Positions 23,116 to 35,700 of a DNA stretch of 64,000 nt are shown here, one piece after another. The stretch comes from Caprella mutica (taxonomy: Eukaryota > Arthropoda > Malacostraca > Amphipoda > Caprellidae), in the NCBI GenBank assembly GCA_947561585.1, contig CANNZV010000341.1, positions 1-64,000 of the forward strand. Direction: 5' to 3'. The notes beneath the pieces were generated by a model that was given only the letters and a program-made list of their open reading frames with translations, did not search any database and was not told the DNA's origin. The translations under genes and the position numbers were made by a program. The first letter of the stretch is position 1; the number at the start of each line of letters is the position of its first letter.

Positions 23116-24149
23116 CTACTTTTCAAAAATATTATCGTATATGCTGTAAAATTGAATTTATTATATTTACTGATGAACTTTGAATGCAATTAAAAGAAAA
23201 TTGTTACCAACACGATATCTAGTTTTTTTTTGTTAAATGATAATTACAATATTAGATAGATAATAATTTTCAGGCTATTCAATATTATAACTTTCATCTC
23301 TTATAATGGATTTTCCTTACCAATGTTATATCTAATTATAGATACTGTAAATGGCTCTTCATTTGCGATAATAAATAATAATAAACCATCAATAAGTTTG
23401 ATACGAAAAATAACATTGTAATTTCAGCTCAAAACAGCAAAAACTACAATAAGCACTCGTTTTAATTTTTCCAAATCTGAATTAGAACTTATCTAAACCC
23501 TGAAATAAAATTGATGTATTAAGTAGCCTATGTTGAGCAAGATTTGCAGAGAGGTTTTTCACAAATGGCGAACATTTTATCAGTTCAATGTTGAGCTCTG
23601 GAAGGCAAAGCGACTTCGTTCGAACTCAAATATGAACAAGAAGAACTGGCCTCTGCATTGAATAGGGTATTAATCTGAAAATAGTTTATAATTAAGCTCC
23701 AGTCCAAAACTCCGTGTAACATATCTTATCTCTTCAAGTTTCTGAATTATCAATAAAGTGGCTAAGAAATGTAGAAAATTTTAACCATTATTATTTTACT
23801 TGGATTTCAGTCACCATACTAACACAAAAATATTTATATACACTTATGAAGTTTACAAAATTATTATTTGTTATAGGATATTATTCTTAATTAATTGAAT
23901 TACCTCTTTTCCATTCGGGTCAGTCCAAACTGTTTCACCAGACACTCCTGTCCAGACAGGAAACTTGTCTTGAAGCCCTAGAAACAAAAGGGAAGAATAA
24001 TTATACTATTACTGATTACATCATAGCTAATTGAATGATGTGTTATGATTTAATCAAAATGGCGATATTTGGACATCATACATCCAGTTGAAAAATAATG
24101 TAATTTCTGTTGCAGGATTGACTGTAATAATTCTTTCGTCTTCGATAAG

Positions 24150-24490
24150 TTACAGTAGAAATCCTCAATAATGAACTCCTGTATAGTGGACCATCCTGAT
24201 TAATAGAGTCCTGGATAGTGAAATCACAACTGTAGTGAACATGATTACAGTTTAGTCTGCCACAAATTGCCACAGTTTTCTATGAATCTATATATAATAA
24301 ATTAGTTGTATGTATTTCATGTAAGAGAAGTTATACCAGTACAGCTCATCTATAATATGAGGTTATGTGTAGTGAACCATCCTGAATTTTTTAATCATGA
24401 GAAATAAAATACGTTAAATATTGAATTCATTTTAAAAAGGAAGACAATATTTTGTATAGCCTGCTATGAAAGGGACAGTTTTGTGTTGCA
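24150..24490. mobile_element. pogo/Tigger-like MITE fragment (copy 2)
   Basis: Starts CAGTAGAAATCCTCAATAAT and carries TATAGTGGACCATCCTG. Collinear with 10789-11110. It lies in an intron of pseudogene B, between the first and second CTLD exons. Confidence 0.6.
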
Positions 24491-27400
24491 AAACTGACGT
24501 TAAATTCCCTACTGATTAAATAATTTTAATATTTCACTATACGTGGAATATTGGAGGATGCTACCGTTAGATCTATAGTTATAATTCAATTGCTATTTAT
24601 AAGATTTTTAGTTAGATAAGGTCTAATATTTCATTTTATATTTCCTGCTAATTCTGATTTTCAATGGGATAATTTCATTATTTAATTCTTACCGTATTTG
24701 TTCTCGACACCACGCAGGAAGAGGATGATCTCGTCAACAGAGCTGAAGCTAATGGACTTTCCTAGGTTTTCTCTTCAGAATGTCTGAGATTCAAACCAGT
24801 CCATTTGCAAATTCGATGCAAGAACACACTTGTCTCCAACTAGAGAGTACGGAGTGGTGCATTCTTCCGTATTCTGGCACTGGGTTCTTACTGCAAAAGA
24901 AAAATGATTATGCACCAAATTCTGTGAAGAATTCATTTCAAGAATAATTAAGCTTATTCAAAAATGAGTATATATATATAATCTACATAATATCAATCAA
25001 ATAAACATCAACTCCTTATATGTAATTTGGAAAAAATATCATACTTCGAAAATTGCTGAACCCATATCAAGAGTATTTCAAACCTTCCGATACTTGATTA
25101 TCGCAATTTTCCTCATCACTGCCAAAAATACAGTTGGGAACACCATCGCAAATCTGACTACGGGATATGCATGTCTTGTCTTCTTTGCATATTGTTGGGT
25201 CTTCATGATTACACACAACTGAATTGGAAAGTAGGATGTAATCAATGAGAATTAAGAAATGGAACGCTTTTAATTCAATCGGTAGGAATTTGATGTTCAT
25301 TTGATTTTAAATAAGGATATCTAAATAATTTTGAGAATTTGTACAGAAGACCCTTTCACATTCATATTATTCATTATTTATATTCGACCAGTTTTGAAAT
25401 TAAATTATAATGAATGTTATCATTCACTTACTGATATTAAAGAAACTCCACTTGACTAAACCGTTCTCTCTGGATATTCTACAGCTGTAGTTCCCAGTGT
25501 GGGAGGTAACTAACTTCTCGAAGTAGAGATATTTAGACATATTATAGGTTCCTGTTCTCATATATTGAAAATATGGTTCATCTCCCCTAAAATATCGTTC
25601 CTCTCTCATCACTCGTTTGACATTGATCTGAAACGATATTATTTGACTATTGAGTTTTAGACTCATAAAGTTTTTACTCAAATATTTTATAAATAAAATG
25701 ATTGTTTCGTTTACCTCATCTTTATCATCTAAATTGGAATCTGTGCATTTTAGTGAATAAGATGTTCCTCTTTGAACAATAAGGGTTACTTCGACTTTTC
25801 CTTCCATGTCACCTTTCAGCAAGAAAAAAAAAACACAACCTAAATAAAGCATGTGATTTGTACATTAAACGAGTTTATTTCATTAAACTTACAATTCATT
25901 TCATCTTCTCCATTGTAACAATCTACCATACCATCGCACTGATAATGGTATTTAACACATTGATCTTCTGAACAGGTGAACATATCGTAACGTGAACAAA
26001 TACGATTTTTGTTACGAGTCTCCCTATAATCTACACAATATTCACAAAGACAATTCTCTTCTGTAAACCCACACTTATTTGAATTTCCACAGCAAGGTGT
26101 GGCGCCCAAAGCGTCACAAGGCTGAGGAATAAATCTAACCTCTGGAGCACCATATGGTTTGTAATTAAATTCTTTTCCACATTCTCCATCTACACTCCAT
26201 GGTATGAGGTCAGATGAATCTGAAGAGAAAAAAAATATTTTTAGGATAATTATTAAGAGTTAAATGAATTTGAAAAATATACTGAAAACAATAGAGTTTC
26301 TGATTTACTAGTTTTTGAACAATTAATTCTTATTTTAATTTCTGTATTTTTTTGCGGTTAATATAGAGAAAGACTCTTACTAAGTACAGTGAAAGTAATA
26401 TTTCTGGAATATACTTTCTCGCCATAGACGAAGTAGCATTGGTAATTTCCTTCATCTTCTTTAATGACTTTGTCAATAACCAAATAGTAAATTTGAGTTG
26501 ATTCATTTTTTCTTTTGGACATTCTGCCATTCTGGTCCACAGATACTTCAGATTGCCCGGAGCTGCTGGTCATTGTTCTGTTCCACTTCATCTGTAAATT
26601 GGTATTTAATAATTCTGATACCAAACATCATTCAGATCCAATTTGACAATGCTGAAATTTTCTTACACTAAACACGATGTTTCCGTCTTTCTCCCGGATG
26701 GAGTCGGTTAACTTGACTGCACAAGGAATTTCAGTCACCTCGCCCACGACACCTCTTGCTACAATTGGCGACGAATCAGCAAAGGTAAGTTCTGATAGAA
26801 GACAAATATCATATTGAGTGAAAAATAGGTTGCAAAATAGTTCGTCATTATTAGCAGTTCATTGTATTTTAAATATTATATTTTTAATTAGCTTAAAATT
26901 TGATGTACTGTTATGAATCATGCACCTGTAAGATTTTGACGAATGTCAATGCACGATAAGCATTCACAATACAATGCAGTATAACCACATCGACCATTTG
27001 AACCACAGCATGGATTGTGGCCTTCTGCATCACATTCGGCAGGTTCTCCATCTATCAGGTGGTCAGGACCACAACGGTTTGACATGTCCCATTTCAATCC
27101 TTTTGATGATTCTAAAAACAATCAATTGAAGCAACAGTAATTATTGTAGAAGTGATGAAAGATATTATATCTACTAGAGGAATAATTAAAATTTAGGACT
27201 GACATATTGTGAAAGCGTGTATGAATCCATTGTAAAGTAAATGTATAGTATTTGAGGCTTTTTACCCAAATAAACATTAATTTTCACATATTTAAAGACC
27301 ATAAGTTATCCTCTATATAGTTACTTCGAAACTAATAATAATAATTTGCAAATAAACCACATAAAATATAAAGTAGACGCATTTAGAAGTTAATGGATCT

Positions 27401-27761
27401 TCGACTAATTAATTTATAAGCTACCAAGTTAAATATTTTAGGTACCCTGTATATGTTGTTTAGGGCTTACCTAGCACAGAAACAGTTACATTCTTTGAAT
27501 CAATTTCTTCCTCTTCAAGGTCATATACCAGAACACAAGTATAGTTGCCAGCATCCTGCTGACTCAGTTGACTGAAACATAAACTCAAAGAATCTATTTT
27601 TCTAGCAGTACTAAAGATCTCTTCCCCTTCAAATGGTTATGTTTTTCATCTTACTTCATGTTAAATCTGAATTTTTTTACAAAAAATTTCATTGGTTAGA
27701 GTTTTTCAACTATTTTGTAATTACCAAAATTAATAATAAATACAATTTGTACGTTTTAATT

Positions 27762-29043
27762 GGTGCACGAAAAACTGCCGAAGCGGAAAACTGCCGAAGC
27801 GGAAAACTGCCAGTCACATACTGGCAATTTAATGACTGACTTTAGTCAATAATAACATTTTAAATTATAAAAATGTCGTTCGTTCATCGTTAAGGTGTTA
27901 AAGGACATTCATTTTTACTTAGTATACAGAACAAAAGTAATTGTTAAATGTAGACAATTTATTAGAAAAAATATGTTAAATGCATTATTATATAAATATT
28001 AAAGATATAAATTATATACAATTTAGAAACAATTTAAACACTAAAATCTTTCTAAGAAAAAGTTTAATATACTAATATAAGAAACAAAGAAATAATTGTA
28101 TTAGGGGCAGAGTACAATTTCTCAGTTCATAACGCGCAAACTGTCTAATTTTTGTGTTTATAATTTGAGAATTGAACAAGTCTTCAAGCTTAATATTCAC
28201 TTATACTCATTATAAAACAACTTCTATCGACAATTGAGAAATATTTAGAATTTGCAAGCCAACATCTATGATTATTAAACTGTTATTAGTTACCTGAAGT
28301 ACCTAATTCTTTGACAATTTTACTCGATCGAATTGGATTGCACATTAATTAATAATACCTGTTACATACAAATGAATATTGTAAAAATGAAGGTGTTGAG
28401 TTATTAAAATGGAGAATAAAAATGTAAATGGAATAATATTGAACGCACACATAAGCTAATTTAAGATTCATTTAATATATTGCATAATTGAAAATTATAT
28501 ATTTATGAGAATATCTAATTAGCTATTAATCACAAATTATAGTAGACGATGTTTAACGTTTTTTTTAACCAAAGGCTATATTGCTGACATCAATATAGGA
28601 AATTAAAAACAAGGGACTATATACGTAACTTAACATGTTTTTAAAATGTACGTGACATAGCAAATAAGTAAGAAATGGTAATTATAACTTCCCCTATGTG
28701 TTCTGAAGTTTGGTTTACTGTGTAAATAAAATATTATTTTGAATATTAAGTAATCCAATATCTATATGGTTATTACTGTATAAGAATGAACATCCCCTTA
28801 ACTTCTCAACGAAAGGCTAACGCCGTACTTTTTTAAATTAAAATGTTATTTAAATGTGTTTATAATTCATTAATATTTTTTAAAAATGAAAAAATACATA
28901 AATTGCAATTAAGTGACTGGAAGTTTTCCGCCTGGCAGTTTTCCGCTTCGGCAGTTTTCCGCCTGGCAGTTTTCCGCTTCGGCAGTTTTCCGCCTGGCAG
29001 TTTTCCGCCTGGCAGTTTTCCGTCTGACAGTTTTTCGGACACT
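27762..29043. mobile_element. Foldback-like element inside exon 3 of pseudogene B
   Basis: The left end GGTGCACGAAAAACTGCC leads into a short array of CGAAGCGGAAAACTGC. The right end is a longer inverse array (28919-29037) of GGCAGTTTTCCGCCT, closing with CAGTTTTTCGGACACT. The flanks GTTTTAATT (27753-27761) and ACTTTAATT (29044-29052) match at seven of nine positions, a worn 9-bp duplication. The interior is homologous to 55383-56441 (GACTTTAGTCA, ATTTTTACTTAGTATACA, GGCTAACGCCGT). No transposase. Confidence 0.8.
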
Positions 29044-30006
29044 ACTTTAATTACACTAATTTTAGGAGTACAGAATTTTTGTTATAAAACTATTATTTTT
29101 TGATTGTGTTTTTCTCGTGGAATTTTGAAAATAAATAATTGATAATGATTTTATAAACAAGAGATAACATTTTTTGGACTTCTATTTCCTTAACAACAAG
29201 TTTTCAGTTCACATAATTTATCCTCTATTCTGAATCTATCGAAATCTCACCATTCCTCTTCCAGGAATTTTTGTGTTTCGACAGTTGATAGAAAGAGGTT
29301 GACCCTCGACACCTCTGGCTACAGATGGTATGGATGGATCGATCGTCACAGATTTCACTCCAACTGAAAATTTCAAAAGTATATAAGATACTTATATATA
29401 TCTGGTAGTTGCATGCAATAAGTTATCGGTCGGTTTGTTATCGAAATCTTGTATAAACCAGAAATACATTGTGCTGTTTCTAAACTATATAATTAATGTT
29501 ATTTATCCATTACAAAACCTTACTGTAATTAAAGATCACCACTCCAAGTAAAGAACGGAATAAAATTTCCAGAAAATTCATATTAAGCGTATTCTCTAAG
29601 CTTATGCATTTACAAAACTTGTTCTTATTATCTGTAATATGTATGTAGGTATTGTTTGATAATGATATTATACCAATTAGCGTTTTCTTTTTTGTGTCAA
29701 GATACAGTGATACGAAGTTTAATATTTTTAGAATCTCAACTTTCATGAACAGGCTCCGAATAATTTCAACAGCTACAATGTGTCACAATTGAGGATGATT
29801 ATAAGATCTGCTTGAAATTTTCAAACTTTTAAACATCTTATAAATTTTCAAAATTACCACCTCTCTCACAGCCAAGATATTCAACTGCAATCTGCAAGTA
29901 TATAATAAACTAATTGTTGTCAATCGAAAGCAGGTATCAAGAATGCACCACCTTTGAGAGCAAGAGTTTTATATATAACTGAACCTCTAGCAGATGAACA
30001 GTCTCT

Positions 30007-30014
30007 CTATTTTA
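30007..30014 (-). promoter_or_regulatory. Presumed degenerate TATA box of pseudogene B
   Basis: Minus-strand TAAAATAG followed by AGAGACTGTTCATCTGC, about 425 bp upstream of the B start codon. Both the distance and the GAGGGACTGTTCA context match gene C. The element is worn compared with the intact TATAAATAG in the inverted copy. Confidence 0.45.
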
Positions 30015-31203
30015 CGATGGTTGGTAGTGAATATTTGATACACAAGGTATCATTCAGTATTGCGGATTATCAATACGGGCAATACTATATCGCAACTTTT
30101 TAAACTTCTAATTTTGAAGTATAATCAACAGAGGTTGAATTTTGGTTTATATACTCTGAGACGAAAATACGTAAAAGTTTTATTTTTTTTAAATTTACTC
30201 TTATATTGATATTACTCCTATATTTAACTGTGAAAATCCATGAAAATATTCTAATTATATTCCTATCTCTGAGCTCGCACTCATCAGTAAAATATTTGAA
30301 AGAGATATGAGTAATAGGATAGGGAAATAATATTTTATATTTCATTAACAGTCACTGGACATTGAGAGATACATTACTGATCGAAGTTTCGGCTTTTTAT
30401 TTTGGAGATTTTTCAAGGTGGAAATTGATGTGATTTATTCTCTTTTGAGTCTTACTGTACTTTTTCTTATGGAACAGAATTATGAACAAATAAAAGAAAA
30501 TATAATTCATTTTTAACAAGATGTCCGTCACGTACAATTACGCTTCAAAAAAGATTTTAGGTTTTTCTATATATATATTAGTATTTTTAGTAATCATTTT
30601 GTTGTGATATTTCTAGTGCTTTCACTTTTGAACATTTATAAATTATAGAGTATTAAATTTTTTATTGGATGAAAAATTGTAATAGTGAAGTTTTTATCAA
30701 GCATAAGTTCTACTTTTAAATAAATCAAATTTTAAAAAGAGTGTAAATAAGGTTTGGAATGATGTATATAATGTAGATATTACTTTAGATAATGATTTCA
30801 ATGCCTTAATTGGTATCTAGATTTAGATTTATTCAACAAAAGGGAACCGTCAAGATTTTAACTTTATTGTGATCAATGTAATATATATCTCGTTTGATGA
30901 ATTAAACTATATTATTTTTATATCCTATTACTCATATCTCTTTCAAATATTTGGGTGCGAGCTCAAAGATAGGACTATAATTAGAATGTTTTCTTGGATC
31001 TCCACTCTTAAATATAGGAGTAATATCAATGCAAGAGTGAATTAAAAATAAAAAAAACTTTTATGAATTATCGTCATGGAATATATAAACCAAAACTCAA
31101 CCTCTGTAGATTATACTTCAAAATTTGAAGTTTAAAAAGTTGTATTGATAATCCGCAATACTGAATGATACCTTGTGTATCAAATATTCACTACCAACCA
31201 TCG

Positions 31204-31210
31204 TATAAAT
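31204..31210 (+). promoter_or_regulatory. TATA box in the inverted promoter copy
   Basis: TATAAAT (31204-31210) followed by AGAGAAACTGTTCATCTGC in the same context as the B and C promoters, but on the plus strand. No coding exon was recognised downstream, so this would drive a non-coding transcript if active. Confidence 0.45.
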
Positions 31211-31258
31211 AGAGAAACTGTTCATCTGCTAGAGGTTCTGTATTATGACATTGATGAG

Positions 31259-31486
31259 CTGTTCTGTAATTATATTTGTCTTCGTAACTGTGAATTGATA
31301 AGAAATACCTGAACCATATACCAATAAATCGTCTTTACTTCAAAATAAGCAAATCTGATTACCAGGGACTCATAACTCTAAAAATTGTTCAAGAGAACTG
31401 AAATATCACCCGTTGACTCATTGAGTTATTGTTCAGGTATTTCTTATCAATCCACAGTTACGAAAATAAATATAATTACAGAACAG
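31259..31486. repeat. Inverted repeat, 56-bp arms
   Basis: Arms 31259-31314 and 31431-31486 are near-perfect inverse copies (GTTCTGTAATTATATTTGTC against AAATATAATTACAGAACA; GATAAGAAATACCTGAAC against GTTCAGGTATTTCTTATC), with a 116-base loop. It abuts the larger inverted duplication on its right. Confidence 0.85.
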
Positions 31487-32781
31487 ATCCTCACCATCAT
31501 AATACTAAGGCATATGCTATCAACTTTTTATCAACTCTTTAGCGGACTATCTGTGACACAGCGATCATTAGAATATATAGGTCCTAATATTTTAAATGAA
31601 TTTCAACCACAAATATTAACCTATCGAACTTAAAATTCTTTTAAAAAGAATATTAAGAAACACTCTCTCACCTACTGATTAACCTAATATTGTTTATTTT
31701 AACATTGTAATTTTTATTTGAAGTTTTACTAGAGAATTGTGCATATCAATTTTTCTATATACACCCCACGATATATACATCTAATTCATAAGTCTTATTT
31801 ACACCTGAGACCGAACTTTCCAAGACCGAAATTTCCTAGAACCTACATTATTCATTTTATAATTATTAATAGTATGAAGCTTTTCTTCAGAATACATTGC
31901 AATTGATGTTAATGTTAATTAACTTCATAATCATAAAAAATGCATAGCAAAATAAAGGTACTTGTGTTATGATGTTCATATTATATATTGGCAAGTGTAA
32001 AATCAATTTAATTGGTACAATTTGTTACACAAATCCATACTATTTATACTGAGCCTATATGAGCGGTATACTCCAACTATACACAGTTTCATTTTTTTTG
32101 CATAAAATTGTAAGTATATTTATTTGATTACGTATATTAATATTATTATTTCAAAAAATATAATTGTACTTTTACCTCCATTTCTTACGCTTAACCGTCG
32201 CTTATAATTTGTATCGCTCTGTATGTATTTGAACACCTAATTAAGCGGTATCGTAAATTATTAAATATTTATAATTCTATTCACATTATGTCGTACAAAT
32301 GCCTATTATATTTGTACAATAGTAATTACACCTAATCAATAATTTCTGGTTAAAAACAAACACAGCTTATCAAGTTTTAAACCATAATTTGGGGAGCCAT
32401 ATATAATTTTTTATTTATATAAAAGGATTTCGATAAAAGTAATGAATATAATAATGTACATAAATGAATATTCTGAATTAATTTAAGACCGATTTAGAAA
32501 AAGTAGGTACTATGTTTTTCTTATTTAAAGCCTTTCATTTCTATTACTTTTAAATTGTACCTATATCTTCTCAGTCCTCTGTTATGTAGTAATAAGATAG
32601 TTAAAATTGTCTGTTAGGAGTCACACGCTGTGTAGACTCTGAATAGTTATCCCTTTAGGATATATAGTTAGTCAGCTATGAAATATAAACAATTCAACAG
32701 ATGATAGTATTAAATTATCTTATCCAAGAGTATATTGTACTATTTGAAATTGGATTCTTATCATTAACTATCTCGAAAGTT
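31487..32781. other. Intergenic sequence downstream of gene C, nothing recognised
   Basis: AT-rich, no exon similarity to the receptor family and no repeat recognised. The 3' UTR of gene C should lie at its right end. Confidence 0.4.
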
Positions 32782-35700
32782 TCAACATGATTTGCAGAGT
32801 GGTTTTTCACAAATGGCGAACATTTTATCAGTGCACTGTTGAGCTCTGGAAAGCGAAGAGACTTCAGTTGAACTCAAATGGGCGCAATACGAGTCAGGTT
32901 CAACATTGAACAACGTGTTTATCTAAAAAGTGAAAAAAGAATACCGATTAGAAATCATATCAGTCAATGAGTGTAAACTTGCAATCAACATATCTTTTAA
33001 TTATAGAATTATCAATATCTGTTAATTACGATTTACAAAATATAGAAATATCATCATCATTTTTCTAAAAAAAAATATAATAATATTACAGCAGTTTAAT
33101 TTTCATAAATCAAATCACCTTTTTTCCATAGGTATCCATCAAAACTGTTTCACCAGAAACACCTGTCCAGGCAGGGAACTTATCTTTCAGTCCTTAAAAC
33201 AAAGAAGATCATGTTATAGATTCAATATAATATAATTGAAATGTTATTTAGTTCAAAACCAAATGAAAGTAATGTAATAGATACGATTTTGCAGTGTATT
33301 TCATGTCAAAAAGTATTTGAACAGCAGACAGGCAGGAGAATAGATCAGATGCTGCTTGGAGTTGAACATGGAACATGCGAATATGCCTCCATTCGTAAGA
33401 AGTTGCTAAATAATCACCCAATATACTAATACACGGCTCTAGAACAGCTGCCATACAACAAACTGCCCTGTTCTATATAATATAATTTTGTATTGTAACC
33501 ATAACCTTTCATGGCTTGAATTTAATGTGAAGTATACTAATATTTTAACCTAAGAATTCAGAATAATTGTGCATGAAAAAGCATAAAATCAATATTGATG
33601 GTAGATCCCAAATTAAAATTTGAAGTACCTAATGATAAATTAATTTATTTGTTATAATCCTTTTCATTAGCATTTAACTAATTTAGCACCTGGAATAAGC
33701 GGATGATCCATGAATCGTTAGTTTCAAAAGGACATGGGTATCCAATTAAAAGTTATGAACGTCACAATTGTACAAAATTGTCAAAAAAAGCAAAACGCTA
33801 TTTACATTTGTCGCCCAAGTCTCTCCGCATCCAATGATTCCCATATCATCGCGGTAGGTATAGTTGCATAGATACATATCTTGTAACCTCCCCCCCCCCC
33901 CCGCCTTAAAATAGCGTTTTCTTCCACACATCGATTTCTGAGATTTTATATGTGTAATCAAATCTCTACGGTGCATAGTATAAAAAAATAGAATCTTTGG
34001 GTTACGATCCAAAAAAAATTCAAACTCAAGGATTTAGGTATTATTATGAGTGTAATAGACCATAAATAATGAGAATAGAATCATGGAATATATTCAATTT
34101 TTCATTCATACCCTCTTTGTTTCTGGCATCACGAAGGAAGAGGATGATCTCGTCAACAGAGCTGAAGCTAATGGACTTGCTGAGGTTTTCTCTGCAGAAT
34201 GTCTGAGCTTCAAACCAGTCCATTTGTGAATTAGATGCAAGAACACACTTGTCACCAACCAGAGAGTACGGAGTGGTGCATTCTTCCGTATTCTGGCACT
34301 GGGTTCTGTCTGCAAAAGGAAAATGATTATACACCAAATTTCAAGAAGAGGTAATTTCAAGAATAATCAAGCTGATTCATGAATGAGTTAATTCTATAAT
34401 CTACATTATGTCAATCAAATAAAATGCCAAATCTTTGTATAAGTATTATGGGGGTAAATTGTACTTCGAAAATAGTCCCATTTCAAACCTTTCGATATTT
34501 GATCATCGCAATTTTCCTCATCGCTCCCGAAAACACAGTTGGGAACACCATCGCAAATCTGACTACGGGATATGCATTTTCTCTCTTCTTTACATATTGT
34601 AGGGTCTTCATCATCACACACAACTGTATTGGAAGACAGAGAGTGTTCAATAACAGAAAATAAATAATCATTTATAATTAGACCGGTGCAAAATATTTGT
34701 TCGATTGATTACTATTTTCGATTACGACATTATTAATTATAGATATATGCTATGTTTTGCTATTGAATTGTTAAACAATTAAATTGCTATGCATGTTATC
34801 ATTTTACTTACCAATATCAAAGAAGCTCCACTTTACCAAACCATTCTCTCTGGCTATTCTACAGCTGTAGTTGCCAGCATGGTGTTCATTTACCTTCTCG
34901 AAGTAAAAATATTTAGACATATTATAGGCCTCTTTTCTTAAATCCCTTAGAGCTCTTCTATCTTCCCTCACTCGCTTCAAATTGACCTAAAATGAAAATA
35001 TTTGACTAATTAGTTTTAGCCACATAATTTTCTTACACAAATGCAGTATAAATTGAATGTATAATTCTTTTTACCTCATCTTCATCTTTTAAATTGGAAT
35101 CTGTGCATTTTAGAGAATAAGATTTTCCTTTTTGTACCAAAACGATTTTTTCGGTTTTTCCTTCCATGTCACCTTGCAGCAAGAAAAGAAATTCATAAGC
35201 TAAATAAAATCTATGGTGTGTTCATAACAAGAGTTTATTTCATGAACTTACAATTCATTTCATCTTCTCCATTGGCACAATCTACCACACCATCGCACTG
35301 ATAATGGTATTTAACACATTGATCTTCTGAACAGGTGAACATATCGTAACGTGAACAAATACGATTTTTGTTACGAGTCTCCCTATAATCCACACAATCT
35401 TCACAAAGACAATCCTCTTCTTTAAAGCCACACTTATAATAATTTCCACAGCAAGGTGTGGCGCCCAAAGCGTCACAAGGCTGAGGAATAGATCTAGCCT
35501 CTGGAGCACCATATGGTTTGTAATTAATTTCTTTTCGACATTTTCCATCTACACTCCATGGTATGAGATCAGATGAATCTGAAGAGAAAAAGATCTAATT
35601 TTATTTTGAAAATGTATTCAGAATATTACTCGTAATCAGGAGAAAGTGAAGAAATACTGAAAATGTTAAAATTTCTTATTGCCTATTTAAATCAAGTTTT

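Larger units (their letters stand above)
23528..29581 (-). pseudogene. Gene B: disrupted Ig/hevein-like/LDLa/CTLD paralogue
   Basis: Exons in gene order: 29524-29581 (MNFLEILFR signal peptide), 29251-29363 (Ig1a), broken Ig1b (27471 to about 27640), 26926-27111 (hevein-like 1), 26667-26791 and 26381-26591 (Ig2), 25893-26219 (hevein-like 2 plus LDLa), 25715-25812 and 25432-25627 (Ig3), 25084-25218 (LDLa2), 24693-24890, 23904-23977 and 23528-23674 (CTLD). Splice phases equal those of gene C and most exons are intact. Three lesions mark it as a pseudogene. The 5' part of exon 3 is separated from the rest by about 1.45 kb containing a foldback-like element, and a TAA precedes the surviving part in frame. 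The conserved Cys of the QTFC motif is TGA (24775-24777). The Cys of the C-terminal RAQQC motif is also TGA (23585-23587). Decay looks recent because no frameshift was found in the other exons. A truncated secreted product cannot be excluded. Confidence 0.85.
29980..31240. repeat. Inverted duplication of the upstream region of gene B
   Basis: The left arm (29980-30345) and right arm (30905-31240) are imperfect inverted copies with a 560-bp AT-rich centre. Shared words include CTCTAGCAGATGAACAGT, CCAACCATCGTA, TGATACACAAGGTATCATTC and GGATTATCAATAC. The left arm includes the presumed promoter of B, so the right arm carries a second promoter-like copy facing the plus strand. Confidence 0.85.

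Noticed and set aside
25424..25852. Single 142-codon minus-strand frame spanning two Ig3 exons of B
   Set aside because: An 87-nt intron there happens to be in frame without a stop; homologous splice sites in genes A, C and D show it is an intron.
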